This document shows, piece by piece, positions 1-7,621 of a stretch of DNA of 38,349 bases. Position 1 is the stretch's first letter. Every line of letters begins with the position of its first letter. The DNA is from Amantichitinum ursilacus (GTDB taxonomy: Bacteria > Pseudomonadota > Gammaproteobacteria > Burkholderiales > Chitinibacteraceae): contig NZ_LAQT01000011.1 of NCBI RefSeq assembly GCF_001294205.1, forward strand, positions 1-38,349, in the 5' to 3' direction. Under the pieces are notes generated by a model. The model had not been told where the DNA came from. It saw only the letters and a program-made list of their open reading frames with translations, and ran no database searches. Position numbers and translations under genes: made by a program.

Positions 1-280
1 GTGTAGGCACAAGACCCATCCTCCGCATGGCGGTGGACGGCGGCTTGGGGCTCTGACCTGGCAGGCGTTAAAACGTTGCAGGACAAGGCTTGCCGCCGGT
101 TCTATACCGGTCTGGGACGTCCGTGAAAGGCGCGTATATTAACCGGTTTTTCCGCGTTGAAAATGGCGAATTGATGAAATGCGCATCGCATGCCGCCTGC
201 GCGGCCAGATGTCGGCGTTTTTCTCGCAATTAGCATCTTTTTGAGAGAGGAATCGCAGACGTTGTCTGCGTGCGGCAAGC
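1..280. other. Left edge: possible 3' end of an unidentified plus-strand gene, then non-coding DNA
   Basis: In the third frame, bases 3-56 read open as 17 codons ending in TGA at 54-56, with a peptide ending MAVDGGLGL. This could be the tail of a plus-strand gene that starts outside the window, but it is too short to identify. The rest shows no credible coding frame. A perfect 7-bp hairpin (CGCAGAC-GTT-GTCTGCG, 254-270) lies just past the minus-strand Sua5 stop and may help end that transcript, although no U-run follows directly. Confidence 0.3.
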
Positions 281-1267
281 TTAGCCGAGGCGGGTATGCG
301 CAGCGCGATGCAGCCGGTCGTGCACCGCCAGCCAGGCAGGCGTGGCGGGGGGCAATTGCAGATAAATCGCCTGATAGTGGCCGCGATCAAGTTGGCGCAA
401 TGTGTCGTAAATCTGGCGCGCATATTCGGCTGGTTCCGCAGCCAGCGCGGCCTGATCAATGCCGCGGGTGGGCGCGGCCGGGCCGCAGGTAATCAGCGCG
501 ACGCGTTCGCCCCGCTCAAACGCCAGCCGGGCTTGATCGTTGACGCGTTCAGGCGCGCCGGTAATCAGCGGCGTGCGCGGCGAATAGTGCGAATCCAGCA
601 AGCCGGAGACGCGCACTTTGGCGGTGTCGGCTTTCTTGTGATGCTGCAACTGCAAGCCCAGCAAATCCTGGATCGCTTCGCGGCTGATGCCACCCGGGCG
701 CAGCAGCGTGGGGGCGCCTGCGGCGAGGCCGACGATGGTAGATTCGACGCCGACGTCACACGCGCCGCCATCCAGCACAATCGGCAATGCGTCACCGAAT
801 TCGTCGTGCACATGTTGCGCAGTGGTGGGGCTGACGTGGCCAAAACGATTGGCCGAGGGCGCCGCCAGACCGCCGCCAAATTGTTGCAGTAGTGCTTGGG
901 CGGCCGGGTGCGAGGGCGCGCGCAAACCCACGGTGTCTTGTCCGCCCGTGACGGCATCGGGCACATGCGGCTGGCGCGGCAAAATCAAGGTGAGCGGGCC
1001 AGGCCAGAATGCCTCAGCCAGTCGCCAGGCCGCATCGGGGATTTCTTGCGCCCACTGGTCCAGTTGCTGCGCGCCAGCGATATGCACGATCACCGGGTGA
1101 TCGGCCGGACGACCCTTCAATGCAAAAATCGCACGCACGGCAGCGGGATTGTCGGCATCTGCGGCCAGGCCATACACGGTTTCGGTGGGCATGCCGATCA
1201 ATTGACCATCGCGCAGGGCGGCAACGGCAAGATCGATATGGGCAGGGGAAACGGGCAGAACGGACAT
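281..1267 (-). CDS. sua5: L-threonylcarbamoyladenylate synthase, long Sua5 form
   Basis: The enzyme condenses threonine, bicarbonate and ATP into threonylcarbamoyl-AMP, the cytoplasmic precursor of the t6A37 modification of ANN-decoding tRNAs. The 328-residue product has the YrdC fold first, with PTETVYGL near residue 27 and the KGRP loop near residue 51. It then has a linker and a C-terminal Sua5 domain (HYSPRTPLITG and onward), which sets it apart from short TsaC proteins of about 190 residues. I chose the ATG at 1267 because the family begins just before the first YrdC helix. A frame open to 1402 would add 45 unrelated residues and run through the neighbour's terminator. A TATAAT box 37 bases upstream supports this start. 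It is transcribed separately from the Crp-type gene behind it. Confidence 0.93.
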   Translation of the reverse strand: MSVLPVSPAHIDLAVAALRDGQLIGMPTETVYGLAADADNPAAVRAIFALKGRPADHPVIVHIAGAQQLDQWAQEIPDAAWRLAEAFWPGPLTLILPRQPHVPDAVTGGQDTVGLRAPSHPAAQALLQQFGGGLAAPSANRFGHVSPTTAQHVHDEFGDALPIVLDGGACDVGVESTIVGLAAGAPTLLRPGGISREAIQDLLGLQLQHHKKADTAKVRVSGLLDSHYSPRTPLITGAPERVNDQARLAFERGERVALITCGPAAPTRGIDQAALAAEPAEYARQIYDTLRQLDRGHYQAIYLQLPPATPAWLAVHDRLHRAAHTRLG

Positions 1268-1303
1268 GGCGCAGCTTTTGTATTCGGGTGAGAACAGCGC
1301 GTG

Positions 1304-1309
1304 ATTATA
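1304..1309 (-). promoter_or_regulatory. Sigma-70 -10 box (TATAAT) for sua5
   Basis: A perfect TATAAT on the minus strand puts the transcription start about 30 bases before the sua5 ATG. No good -35 lies at 17 bp; TTGCCA sits 20 bp upstream, which is a poor spacing. The position between the crp-type terminator and the sua5 start makes it the natural promoter. Confidence 0.5.
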
Positions 1310-1354
1310 GCGGCAATCGCGCGTGCTTCTGGCAATGGGTGGACGGTCTGCATA

Positions 1355-1390
1355 CAAAACGGCCCGCCGCTGCAGCGCAGGGCGGGCCGT
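1355..1390 (-). terminator. Rho-independent terminator of the Crp-type gene
   Basis: A perfect 10-bp stem (ACGGCCCGCC paired with GGCGGGCCGT, loop 1369-1380) is followed on the minus strand by TTTTG. It starts 27 bases past the regulator's stop codon and separates that transcript from sua5. Confidence 0.8.
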
Positions 1391-1416
1391 GGGTTCTGGC
1401 ATGCAGGCGCAGCGGC

Positions 1417-2088
1417 TTAGAAGCGCTCCGGCATTTTCTGCAGCAGGATGATGCGTTTGTTTTCCAGCCGCACATAGCCGCCGAACACCAGTTCTTTGAG
1501 AATGCGCGCGATCATTTCGCGCGAAGAACCAACGCGGTCCGCAATGGCTTGTTGGGTCAGCGGCTCGGTGATCATCACCACGCCGCCTTCTTGCTCTTCT
1601 TGCGGCAAGCCTTCAAACAGCGCGCGCACGCGACCATACACATCCAGCAGCGCCAGGTTTTTCATGGTGGCGGACAGATTGCGCACCATACGCGCCAGAT
1701 TGAGGATCAGCTTGTCTTTAAGCTGCGGATACGCATCCATGGCGGTGCGGAAATCCTGCTTGGTAAACATCAGGAAGGTGGAGTCTTCTTCCACTTGCGC
1801 TGACCAGCTGCGCGGCGAATCGTCGATCATCGACACTTCGCCAAACACATCACCGGGTTCGCCGATCAGAAAGACAAATTCCTTGCCCTGATTGTCGCTG
1901 GTAAACGAGCGCGTTCGGCCTTCGACCAGCAGGTACATCGCTTCGCCCGGGTCGCCTTCGCGGAACAGGAAAGTGCCCTTGGGCAGGTGGCGCTTGACCG
2001 CAGCCTGCAGGACGACCTCCAGATCCTCTTCCGAGAAATCCTCGAAGGCGGGTATGTTGCTCAAGAAATTCTTCAAGGTTGTATCCAT
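1417..2088 (-). CDS. Crp/Fnr-family transcriptional regulator (no Fe-S cysteines)
   Basis: This is a 223-residue cytoplasmic DNA-binding protein. An N-terminal cyclic-nucleotide-binding-type barrel (about residues 10-125, with FREGDPGEAMYLLVEG and the GDVFGEVSMID loop) is followed by a dimerisation helix and a C-terminal winged helix. The recognition segment is QQAIADRVGSSREMIARIL near residues 178-196. The protein has no cysteine, so it cannot carry an FNR-type [4Fe-4S] cluster; whether it binds cAMP, c-di-GMP or nothing cannot be read here. The ATG at 2088 has a good AGGAGA ribosome site. It starts 21 bases after the small lipoprotein gene on the same strand and is probably co-transcribed with it. 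Confidence 0.9.
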   Translation of the reverse strand: MDTTLKNFLSNIPAFEDFSEEDLEVVLQAAVKRHLPKGTFLFREGDPGEAMYLLVEGRTRSFTSDNQGKEFVFLIGEPGDVFGEVSMIDDSPRSWSAQVEEDSTFLMFTKQDFRTAMDAYPQLKDKLILNLARMVRNLSATMKNLALLDVYGRVRALFEGLPQEEQEGGVVMITEPLTQQAIADRVGSSREMIARILKELVFGGYVRLENKRIILLQKMPERF

Positions 2089-2109
2089 TTATCAAACGTC
2101 TCCTGGAAC

Positions 2110-2472
2110 TCAACCGTCATGTGCTTTCGCAGCGGCTGAGGCTGCTGATGCATCGCTTTTCGGTGTCTCAGTGGCATCGTCATGCGCGTTGCCCGGACCG
2201 CAGTTATCAGGAGGCGGAGGCACGATTTCCATTTTCTTGGAGATCATGTACTCGTTCATTTCACGCCAGCCGCCAAAGATATCCGCCTTGGCGACTCGCC
2301 CGTTGCGCTTGTAACAATCCTCCAGACCGCGCCCGCTTTCGCGGCACGCTGCGCCGATCGCCTTCCCATTGGCTTGTTGTTTGTTGAGCAGCGTATTGAC
2401 CTGGTCGCACCCGGTCATACCCAACGCCGCCAACGCCATGGTCAGGCTTATCAGTACACATCGCGACATCAT
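2110..2472 (-). CDS. Small putative lipoprotein
   Basis: The 120-residue protein has a type II signal peptide: a short N-terminus, a hydrophobic stretch (VLISLTMALAALGM) and a lipobox MTGC with Cys22. This predicts lipid anchoring at the periplasmic side of an envelope membrane. The mature part has paired cysteines (AACRESGRGLEDCYKR) and a short tail rich in Ala, Ser and Asp. I do not recognise a named family. The start could be either of two adjacent Met codons (2472 or 2469); GAGG just upstream fits both. It heads a two-gene unit with the Crp-type regulator. Confidence 0.75.
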   Translation of the reverse strand: MMSRCVLISLTMALAALGMTGCDQVNTLLNKQQANGKAIGAACRESGRGLEDCYKRNGRVAKADIFGGWREMNEYMISKKMEIVPPPPDNCGPGNAHDDATETPKSDASAASAAAKAHDG

Positions 2473-2565
2473 TCAACCTCGGTTATCTGGTTTACGTTAT
2501 ATCGGGTTGAACCGTAACTACTTTAGAACGCTTTTACCATCACTGCGAGGACATCGCGCAAGCGG

Positions 2566-2590
2566 CAAAACAAAAGGCGCCAAAGCGCCC
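2566..2590 (-). terminator. Rho-independent terminator of the Tim44-domain gene
   Basis: A GGCGC stem with a TTTG loop and GCGCC is followed on the minus strand by TTTTGTTTTG. It lies only a few bases past the stop codon of the Tim44-domain gene. Confidence 0.75.
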
Positions 2591-2595
2591 CTTGC

Positions 2596-3477
2596 TTATG
2601 CGGGTTGCTCGATGCCTGCCAGTAACCAGCGCGCGCCAGGCGCGGGTTGCTTGGTGAAATGCCAGATTTCTTCAAATGGCACGACGGGCGCATTCACCCG
2701 TTCGCTGACCAGCCCCTTGAACCGTACGCTGGCGACGATCTGACCTGGCTGTTCGGAGACATCCAGCAAGTCGATATCCAGTGAAGGGAAATCTGCGATA
2801 TCGCGATTGGCGTCGATTTCGTCATGCAGGGCTGTGAAAAGTTCCGGTGTGAGGTATTTACGTAGTTCTTCCAGCTGTTCCGGGCTATTTAGCGCCTGCA
2901 AATGTTGAAAGCTGGCTTTTGCATGGCGCAAGAACGCGGCGGTATCGGTGCCTTCGGGCAGCTTCTGCGGTGCGGGCTGACCATTGTTCATGGCGTTTTC
3001 GCCGATGCGATAAACCTTCTGGCCTTGCGTGTTGACCTTGGTCGGGTCGTTCCAGCCCGGCACTGGCCGGGTTTCAGGATAAGCATTAACGATAGGGCGC
3101 TCGCGACGGCGCAAGAACATAAAGCCGGCAAAGGTCAGCGCCGCCAGCAACAACAGCCAGCCCCACGGCACACCACTGCTGCCTTCCGCTGTGCCCGATG
3201 CATGATTGTTACTGTTGCGCGCGAGCGCATAACCTGCGGCAGCGCCCACAGCGGCGCCCGCCAGAGCGGTACCGACGCCTACACCGCCGCGTTGGGCCGG
3301 TGGCGTTTGAGGGGCTGGCTGGCGGGGCGGGGGGGGTGCTTGCCGGCTGATCTGGCCGCGCTGCATACCCGCAGAACGGCCGCCCCCCAGTCGCGCCGCC
3401 TCGGCTTGCGAACTCAGGGTAAGGGCCAGGATAAGCGTCACAAAAAACAGGCGCGATCCGGTCAATCGATTCAGCAT
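2596..3477 (-). CDS. Tim44-like domain membrane protein
   Basis: The 293-residue protein has a cleavable signal peptide (cut after about SSQAEA, residue 27) and a Pro/Gln-rich, Gly-rich low-complexity stretch (30-95). One transmembrane helix follows near residues 104-122 (WGWLLLLAALTFAGFMFLRRR). The C-terminal half, from about residue 160, is a Tim44-like domain (FLRHAKASFQHLQALNS through EEIWHFTKQPAPGARWLLAGI). In bacteria this family is common in proteobacteria and its role is not settled; the mitochondrial relative tethers Hsp70 to the import channel, which should not be transferred here. Orientation predicts a periplasmic N-terminus and a cytoplasmic Tim44 domain. It appears to be transcribed alone. 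Confidence 0.85.
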   Translation of the reverse strand: MLNRLTGSRLFFVTLILALTLSSQAEAARLGGGRSAGMQRGQISRQAPPPPRQPAPQTPPAQRGGVGVGTALAGAAVGAAAGYALARNSNNHASGTAEGSSGVPWGWLLLLAALTFAGFMFLRRRERPIVNAYPETRPVPGWNDPTKVNTQGQKVYRIGENAMNNGQPAPQKLPEGTDTAAFLRHAKASFQHLQALNSPEQLEELRKYLTPELFTALHDEIDANRDIADFPSLDIDLLDVSEQPGQIVASVRFKGLVSERVNAPVVPFEEIWHFTKQPAPGARWLLAGIEQPA

Positions 3478-3893
3478 TAATGAAAGTCCATGGTCAAGCG
3501 GTTGTCAGTTTGCGTTTTTCAGCAAGCTGGATCGTACATTAGTGGGGGCTTAAATGGCCAGTTTCTATAGGGTGACGCACGCACTTTTTTCTGTATAACC
3601 CAAAACGGCTTTTGGGGCGCATTGGCGCTACAGACGGTCTGGATCAGCCGCCCGATGCCCGTTCTACAGCCGCCCGCTTCGTGCTAGTCCAGCGACATAC
3701 CGCGCTGTATGCCAGCGTTCACGCGGCTTGACGCCAAAACGGGCTGCGTTGAGCCACTTGTACAGTTGTCAGGTTGCGTTCGGATTAATCTTACGAATTT
3801 TGGCGCGGCGTGGACGTGCAGTTTCAGACCTTGATGTGGCCCGCGGGTTCAGATTGAGGTTGCTAAATCGGTACAGCAGGAGGGAGGAAGGGG
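3478..3893. other. 416-bp intergenic region with a perfect hairpin
   Basis: No convincing gene is present; short frames on both strands here have no ribosome site or recognisable sequence. A perfect inverted repeat CCCAAAA-CGGC-TTTTGGG lies at 3599-3616. It has no T-run beyond it on either strand, so it looks more like an operator or RNA hairpin than a terminator. The region must also carry the promoter of the Tim44-domain gene. Confidence 0.5.
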
Positions 3894-4253
3894 TTAGACG
3901 GCGGATTGGCTGCGTTCTATATGCACGCCCACCTGACCGACATCTTGCAGAATGCCGGGTTTGGTCACGGCGACGCTCACCCAAGGCGCTTTGAACTCGG
4001 TGAGTAACAGACGTGCGATATGCTCGGCCAGTGCTTCGAGCAACAAGAACTGTTGTTCCAGCAGGCTGGCGCGCAGGCGTTGCACCACTTTGTCGTAATC
4101 GATGGTGTCGATCAGATCATCAGAGGCGCTGGCCGTGCGCGAGGGCAGGCCGATCTGCAGGTCAAGCACCACCGGCTGTAGCGCGGTGCGCTCCCAGTCA
4201 TACCAGCCGATCAGTGTATTGGCGCGGACTTCGCGCAAGAAAATATGATCCAT
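3894..4253 (-). CDS. folB: Dihydroneopterin aldolase
   Basis: FolB converts 7,8-dihydroneopterin to 6-hydroxymethyl-7,8-dihydropterin and glycolaldehyde in folate synthesis. The 119-residue length is normal for this small tunnel-fold enzyme. Family features include the N-terminal IFLREVRANTLIGWYDWER, the ...DTIDYDKV segment near residue 49, the LLEALAEHIA helix with the catalytic-region Glu/His, and VTKPGIL near residue 97. It is divergent from plsY with 85 bases between the starts, the arrangement commonly seen in proteobacteria. Confidence 0.95.
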   Translation of the reverse strand: MDHIFLREVRANTLIGWYDWERTALQPVVLDLQIGLPSRTASASDDLIDTIDYDKVVQRLRASLLEQQFLLLEALAEHIARLLLTEFKAPWVSVAVTKPGILQDVGQVGVHIERSQSAV

Positions 4254-4274
4254 GTTGTATCTGACGCAGCTTGT

Positions 4275-4305
4275 TTGACGGGGCAGGCGACGAATCGCTT
4301 ACAAT
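4275..4305 (+). promoter_or_regulatory. Candidate sigma-70 promoter of plsY
   Basis: TTGACG (4275-4280) and TACAAT (4300-4305) are separated by 19 bp, slightly longer than ideal. The predicted start is about 27 bases before the plsY ATG. It sits in the folB/plsY divergent gap. Confidence 0.45.
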
Positions 4306-4338
4306 CGAAGCCCGTTATTGTAGTGGAATTCATCCAAC

Positions 4339-4965
4339 ATGCAGTCGTTTATTGTCGTCGTGGCCGCGTATCTGATCGGTTCGTTGTCTTTTGCCGTGAT
4401 CGTGTCGCGCGGCATGGGCCTCGCTGATCCACGGTCATACGGCTCGGGCAACCCTGGCGCCACCAATGTATTGCGTAGCGGCAATCGCAAGGCTGCCGCG
4501 CTGACCCTGCTGGGCGACGCCATTAAAGGCCTGGTCGCGGTATTGCTGGCGCGCGTGCTGGTTAATGCGTGGCAACTGGACCCGGCTTTGGTGCCAGCCG
4601 CGGCGCTGGCGGTGACGCTGGGGCATATGTGGCCGATCTTTTTCCGCTTTGCCGGTGGGAAGGGCGTGGCGACGGCGCTGGGCGTGTTGCTGGGGCTGGA
4701 CTGGCGCGTGGGCGTGATTGTATTGCTGGTGTGGCTGATTATCGCCAAGGGACTGAAGATTTCGTCGCTGGCGGCACTGGTCGCCGCGTTGATTGCGCCG
4801 CTGCTGGCCTGGTATTTTATGCCCGACCGCGCCAGCCTGTATGCGGTGACGGTGATCTCGGTCCTGCTGATCGCACGCCATCACAAGAATATTCGCGGCT
4901 TGCTGAGCGGCAGCGAGCGCCGCATTACTGGCCGCGACGAAACCGGCCAGGATCGCGCGGACTGA
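4339..4965 (+). CDS. plsY: Glycerol-3-phosphate acyltransferase PlsY
   Basis: PlsY is the inner membrane enzyme that transfers acyl from acyl-phosphate (made by PlsX) to glycerol-3-phosphate, giving lysophosphatidate for phospholipid synthesis. The 208-residue protein has a run of hydrophobic helices and the family motifs GSGNPGATN (about residues 35-43) and GGKGVAT (about residues 107-113). The C-terminal tail RHHKNIRGLLSGSERRI is typical. The start is the ATG at 4339, directly before the first membrane helix. It stands alone, divergent from folB and convergent with smpB. Confidence 0.95.
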   Translation: MQSFIVVVAAYLIGSLSFAVIVSRGMGLADPRSYGSGNPGATNVLRSGNRKAAALTLLGDAIKGLVAVLLARVLVNAWQLDPALVPAAALAVTLGHMWPIFFRFAGGKGVATALGVLLGLDWRVGVIVLLVWLIIAKGLKISSLAALVAALIAPLLAWYFMPDRASLYAVTVISVLLIARHHKNIRGLLSGSERRITGRDETGQDRAD

Positions 4966-5032
4966 TATCCATCTATCTTTATCTATCCGGTTTGATGGGG
5001 CGCGTCATCGCGATTGAATTGAACGGATAACA

Positions 5033-5062
5033 CGCTGGCCGGGCAGGGCCCACCAGCCAGCG
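5033..5062. terminator. Weak inverted repeat between plsY and smpB
   Basis: CGCTGGC (5033-5039) pairs with GCCAGCG (5056-5062) across a 16-base loop in the convergent gap. Neither side has a proper U-run, so it is only a possible two-way terminator. Confidence 0.3.
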
Positions 5063-5089
5063 CGTCTGTTCATTCAGCCGTGTCGAGTA

Positions 5090-5548
5090 TCAGTCGCCCG
5101 AGCGATTATTGCTCCGCACCAGCCTCGCTTTCTCGCGCACCCATTCGCGTTCTTTGGTGGCCTCGCGCTTGTCGTGCTGCTTCTTGCCCTTGGCAAGGCC
5201 AATTTCCAGCTTGATATAGCCATGCTGAAAATGCATGTTCAGCGCTGCCACGGTATAGCCCGAGCGATCTACCTTGTCCGACCATTTATTGATTTCGCTA
5301 CGCTTCATCAATAATTTGCGGCTGCGGGTGGGATCGGGCTTGATGTGCGTCGAAGCCGTAGGCAGCGGCGAAATATGCGCGCCGATCAGGTAGAAATCGC
5401 CGTGCATGAACGTCACATAAGATTCTTTAAGGGCGGCACGGCCGGCACGAATCGATTTGACTTCCCAGCCCTCAAGCGCGATACCGGCTTCAAGGCGGTC
5501 TTCAATAAAGTAATCGTGAAATGCTTTGCGGTTGTCGACGATAGTCAT
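5090..5548 (-). CDS. smpB: SsrA-binding protein SmpB
   Basis: SmpB binds tmRNA and mimics the missing anticodon stem so that stalled ribosomes are rescued by trans-translation. The 152-residue protein has the family core: [31 protein letters not shown] at the N-terminus, the [11 protein letters not shown] segment near residue 77, and the basic C-terminal tail from [16 protein letters not shown] onward, which becomes helical on the ribosome. The length is normal. It is transcribed alone on the minus strand. No tmRNA gene is present in the window. Confidence 0.97.
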   Translation of the reverse strand: MTIVDNRKAFHDYFIEDRLEAGIALEGWEVKSIRAGRAALKESYVTFMHGDFYLIGAHISPLPTASTHIKPDPTRSRKLLMKRSEINKWSDKVDRSGYTVAALNMHFQHGYIKLEIGLAKGKKQHDKREATKEREWVREKARLVRSNNRSGD

Positions 5549-5618
5549 CAGTTTCTTTAGTGCGTCACGGAGTTACAGGGCTAGATTGTAGCGGCTGGCG
5601 CTATTTCGAGGTATTGCT

Positions 5619-6599
5619 GTGCACATTTGCGTACTTTACACCGGCGGCACGCTGGGCATGCGCGTTGGCCCCCATGGCCTGGCGCCCGCACCGGGCTTTC
5701 TGACCGAACAGTTGCGCGCGCGTTATCCAGACGTCGAGGTCATTGAATACCAGCCTTTGCTGGATTCAAGCGAGATGACGCCGCATGACTGGAACCGGAT
5801 CGGGCAGGATATCAGTGATCGGCTTGATCAGGCGGATGCGTTTGTGGTGCTGCATGGCACCGATACGCTGGCTTATACGGCGTCGGCGCTGTCTTTTATG
5901 TTGGCAGGCATTGATAAAGCGGTACTGGTGACGGGTGCACAGCACGCGTGGGAAGCCGATAACAGCGATGCGCCACGCAATGTGGAAGCCGCATTATTAC
6001 TGGCGCAGTCGGGCAGTTTTAGCGGCGTGGGCGTGATCTTTGATGGTCAATTGCTGCAGGCTAATCGGGTACGCAAAGCGGATTGCGAAGCCGATGCCGC
6101 CTTTGCCAGCCCCAATCAAGCGCCGATTGCCTTGGCGTTTGGCCAAGGCTGGGCGTTGCCCGCAGCGTCATCAGTTGGGCCCTTCAACGGTTATCAACCC
6201 GTCAACGCGACTGCGCGCATCGTGCGATTAACCGTCACGCCCGGTTTTGCCACCGAATGGATCGCCGAACAATTAGCGCATGGCCCGTTTGACGGGGTAG
6301 TGCTGGAGACGCTCGGTAGCGGCAATGTGCCGTCGCATCCGGCACTCACCACCGCGCTACGGCAGTTGGCGGCGACCACGCTGGTGGTCAATTGCACGCA
6401 ATGCTGGCGCGGCCGCGTGCATATGGGCCAGTACGCCGCCAGCCAGGCGCTGCTGGATGCGGGCGTGCTCGACGCGGGCGACATGACGCCCGAAGCGGCC
6501 GTCGCCAAGTTGTACTGGATTGCGGGTCAGGCCTTGTCATTGGCGGCTCGGCGCGAACTGTTCCTGCGCGATATTGCGGGCGAAGCGCGTCGTTTCTGA
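5619..6599 (+). CDS. ansA: Type I L-asparaginase (cytoplasmic AnsA-like)
   Basis: The enzyme hydrolyses L-asparagine to aspartate and ammonia. The 326-residue protein has the two threonine motifs of the asparaginase/glutaminase fold: YTGGTLG at residues 7-13 and HGTDTLAYTASALSFML near residues 87-103, the latter close to E. coli AsnA-I. There is no signal peptide, so the housekeeping cytoplasmic form is more likely than the secreted high-affinity one. The start is GTG at 5619, chosen because GAGGT lies 7 bases upstream and the protein begins directly with the first beta-strand. The gene ends about 35 bases before the SRP RNA. Confidence 0.9.
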   Translation: MHICVLYTGGTLGMRVGPHGLAPAPGFLTEQLRARYPDVEVIEYQPLLDSSEMTPHDWNRIGQDISDRLDQADAFVVLHGTDTLAYTASALSFMLAGIDKAVLVTGAQHAWEADNSDAPRNVEAALLLAQSGSFSGVGVIFDGQLLQANRVRKADCEADAAFASPNQAPIALAFGQGWALPAASSVGPFNGYQPVNATARIVRLTVTPGFATEWIAEQLAHGPFDGVVLETLGSGNVPSHPALTTALRQLAATTLVVNCTQCWRGRVHMGQYAASQALLDAGVLDAGDMTPEAAVAKLYWIAGQALSLAARRELFLRDIAGEARRF

Positions 6600-6636
6600 T
6601 GCAATTCTCAAATAACGATGCTATAGTCGCGCTTCT

Positions 6637-6742
6637 CTATGGCGGGTCTCCCCGCATGGCTAAGAGGTGAACCTGGTCAGGTCCGGAAGGAAGCAGCCAC
6701 AGCCTTTGATGCCAGTGCCGGGGGTCGGGCTCGCCACCTCTT
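6637..6742 (+). ncRNA. ffs: Signal recognition particle RNA, small bacterial (4.5S) type
   Basis: The universally conserved apical domain is present: GGTCAGGTCCGGAAGG at 6675-6690 followed by AAGCAGCC, which forms the GGAA tetraloop and the Ffh-binding loops. The ends pair: TGGCGGGTC at about 6640-6648 with GGGCTCGCCA at 6727-6736. This gives a single hairpin of roughly 100 nt without the Alu domain, as in Gram-negative bacteria. A TATAGT -10 box at 6622-6627 fits a start near 6634-6637. Exact ends are estimated from the pairing. Confidence 0.93.
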
Positions 6743-6785
6743 CCCTTTCGCAATGCCATAAAAATTTTCACAGCCTGTGGCGTTG

Positions 6786-6827
6786 TTGATCTTGATCAAT
6801 ATCCCGCTGTCGAGATCCAGGCATCAT
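6786..6827 (+). promoter_or_regulatory. Perfect FNR/ANR-type box with a -10-like hexamer
   Basis: TTGAT-CTTG-ATCAA at 6786-6799 matches the FNR/ANR consensus TTGATNNNNATCAA at all ten fixed positions. CATCAT (6822-6827, 4 of 6 to TATAAT) sits where the -10 of a class II FNR promoter should be, with the box centred at about -41.5 from a start near 6834. The only thing between that start and yciB is a short stretch ending in a strong terminator. Confidence 0.5.
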
Positions 6828-6833
6828 TTGTTT

Positions 6834-6898
6834 CGCAAGCTGATGCTTCGTGTATCTCCAGTGGAATTTAGCGCCGTGCTCGTCACGGCGTTTTTTTT
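6834..6898 (+). ncRNA. Candidate FNR-controlled small RNA
   Basis: This stretch of about 65 nt runs from the start predicted for the FNR-type promoter to a strong terminator. It would fold as a small AAGC-TGAT-GCTT stem-loop, a single-stranded middle containing CTCC (6856-6859, able to pair with ribosome sites), and the terminator hairpin with eight U residues. That is the layout of Hfq-dependent small RNAs. FNR-dependent sRNAs of this design are known (FnrS in enterobacteria, AniS in Neisseria), but no homology to either is claimed. It could instead be only the distal terminator of ffs. Confidence 0.35.
6872..6898 (+). terminator. Strong Rho-independent terminator before yciB
   Basis: CGCCGTG (6872-6878) pairs with CACGGCG (6884-6890) around a short loop and is followed by eight T residues. 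It lies 130 bases past ffs and 71 bases before the yciB start, so it ends either the ffs transcript or the candidate small RNA. It also argues against any N-terminal extension of yciB through this point. Confidence 0.85.
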
Positions 6899-6968
6899 CG
6901 TCCTGATGAACCTTGTCAGCATGGCACGTCAAATGGATAATGCGCCAACCACCGGAGCGTTATTGACC

Positions 6969-7616
6969 ATGAAGGTTTTCTTCGATCTGTTCCCGATCTT
7001 GTTGTTCTTTGGCGCTTACTATGGCGCCAAATTAGCAATTGCAGCGCCGCTTTGTACCTGGGTGGCACACACCCTCAATATCACGTCGCCCGAAGACGTC
7101 AAAAACATCCCTATCTATATCGCGACCGCCGTCGCCATTGTGGCCAGCACCGTGCAGGTGATCTGGGCGCTGATCAAATGGCGTAAAGTTGAACCGATGC
7201 TGCTGCTCAGCTTTGCGCTGGTGGCGGTTTTTGGTGGTGCGACCTTGTATTTTCATAGCGACACCTTCATCAAATGGAAGCCGACAGCGCTGTACTGGCT
7301 GTTTGCCATCATCCTGTTTGGCGCCAAGACGTTTCAGGGTCGTAACCTGATGAAGTCGATGATGGGCCAGAACATGGAACTTCCCGAGCCGATCTGGACC
7401 AACCTCAACATGGCCTGGGTGGTGTTCTTCGCCGCCATGGGCGCGCTCAATATCTGGGTGTTCGAGACGTTCAGCCAGGAAGCCTGGGTTAACTTCAAAG
7501 TATTTGGCACGCTGGTGCTGACGTTGGTGTTTGTCGTCGCGCAAGGCCTGGTGCTTAGCCGTTACCTTGTTGAAGAGCCGGTCAAAGCCGGCCATTCGTC
7601 AGTCGATCCGGAGTAA
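6969..7616 (+). CDS. yciB: Inner membrane septation protein YciB/IspZ
   Basis: YciB is a polytopic inner membrane protein linked to cell-envelope synthesis and septation; its biochemical role is not established. I start it at the ATG at 6969 because the family begins MKxxFDLFP, exactly as here, giving 215 residues. The frame stays open to 6777, but that would run through a strong terminator. About five or six membrane helices are visible, with the conserved [20 protein letters not shown] and WVNFKVFGT near the C-terminus. At 215 residues it is somewhat longer than the 179-residue E. coli protein, owing to the stretch after [14 protein letters not shown]. It heads the unit yciB-yciI-bolA; yciI follows after 5 bases. 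Confidence 0.93.
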   Translation: MKVFFDLFPILLFFGAYYGAKLAIAAPLCTWVAHTLNITSPEDVKNIPIYIATAVAIVASTVQVIWALIKWRKVEPMLLLSFALVAVFGGATLYFHSDTFIKWKPTALYWLFAIILFGAKTFQGRNLMKSMMGQNMELPEPIWTNLNMAWVVFFAAMGALNIWVFETFSQEAWVNFKVFGTLVLTLVFVVAQGLVLSRYLVEEPVKAGHSSVDPE

Positions 7617-7621
7617 AACAG

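Noticed and set aside
1417-2088. Crp/Fnr-type gene as the oxygen sensor FNR that would act on the box at 6786
   Set aside because: The protein contains no cysteine, so it cannot hold the FNR iron-sulfur cluster.
3728-3994. Small plus-strand frame overlapping the end of folB
   Set aside because: It is Arg-rich with no ribosome site, and overlaps a certain gene on the other strand.
6777-6968. N-terminal extension of yciB by 64 residues
   Set aside because: It would be coded through a strong terminator and a perfect FNR box, and the family starts at MKxxFDLFP at 6969.
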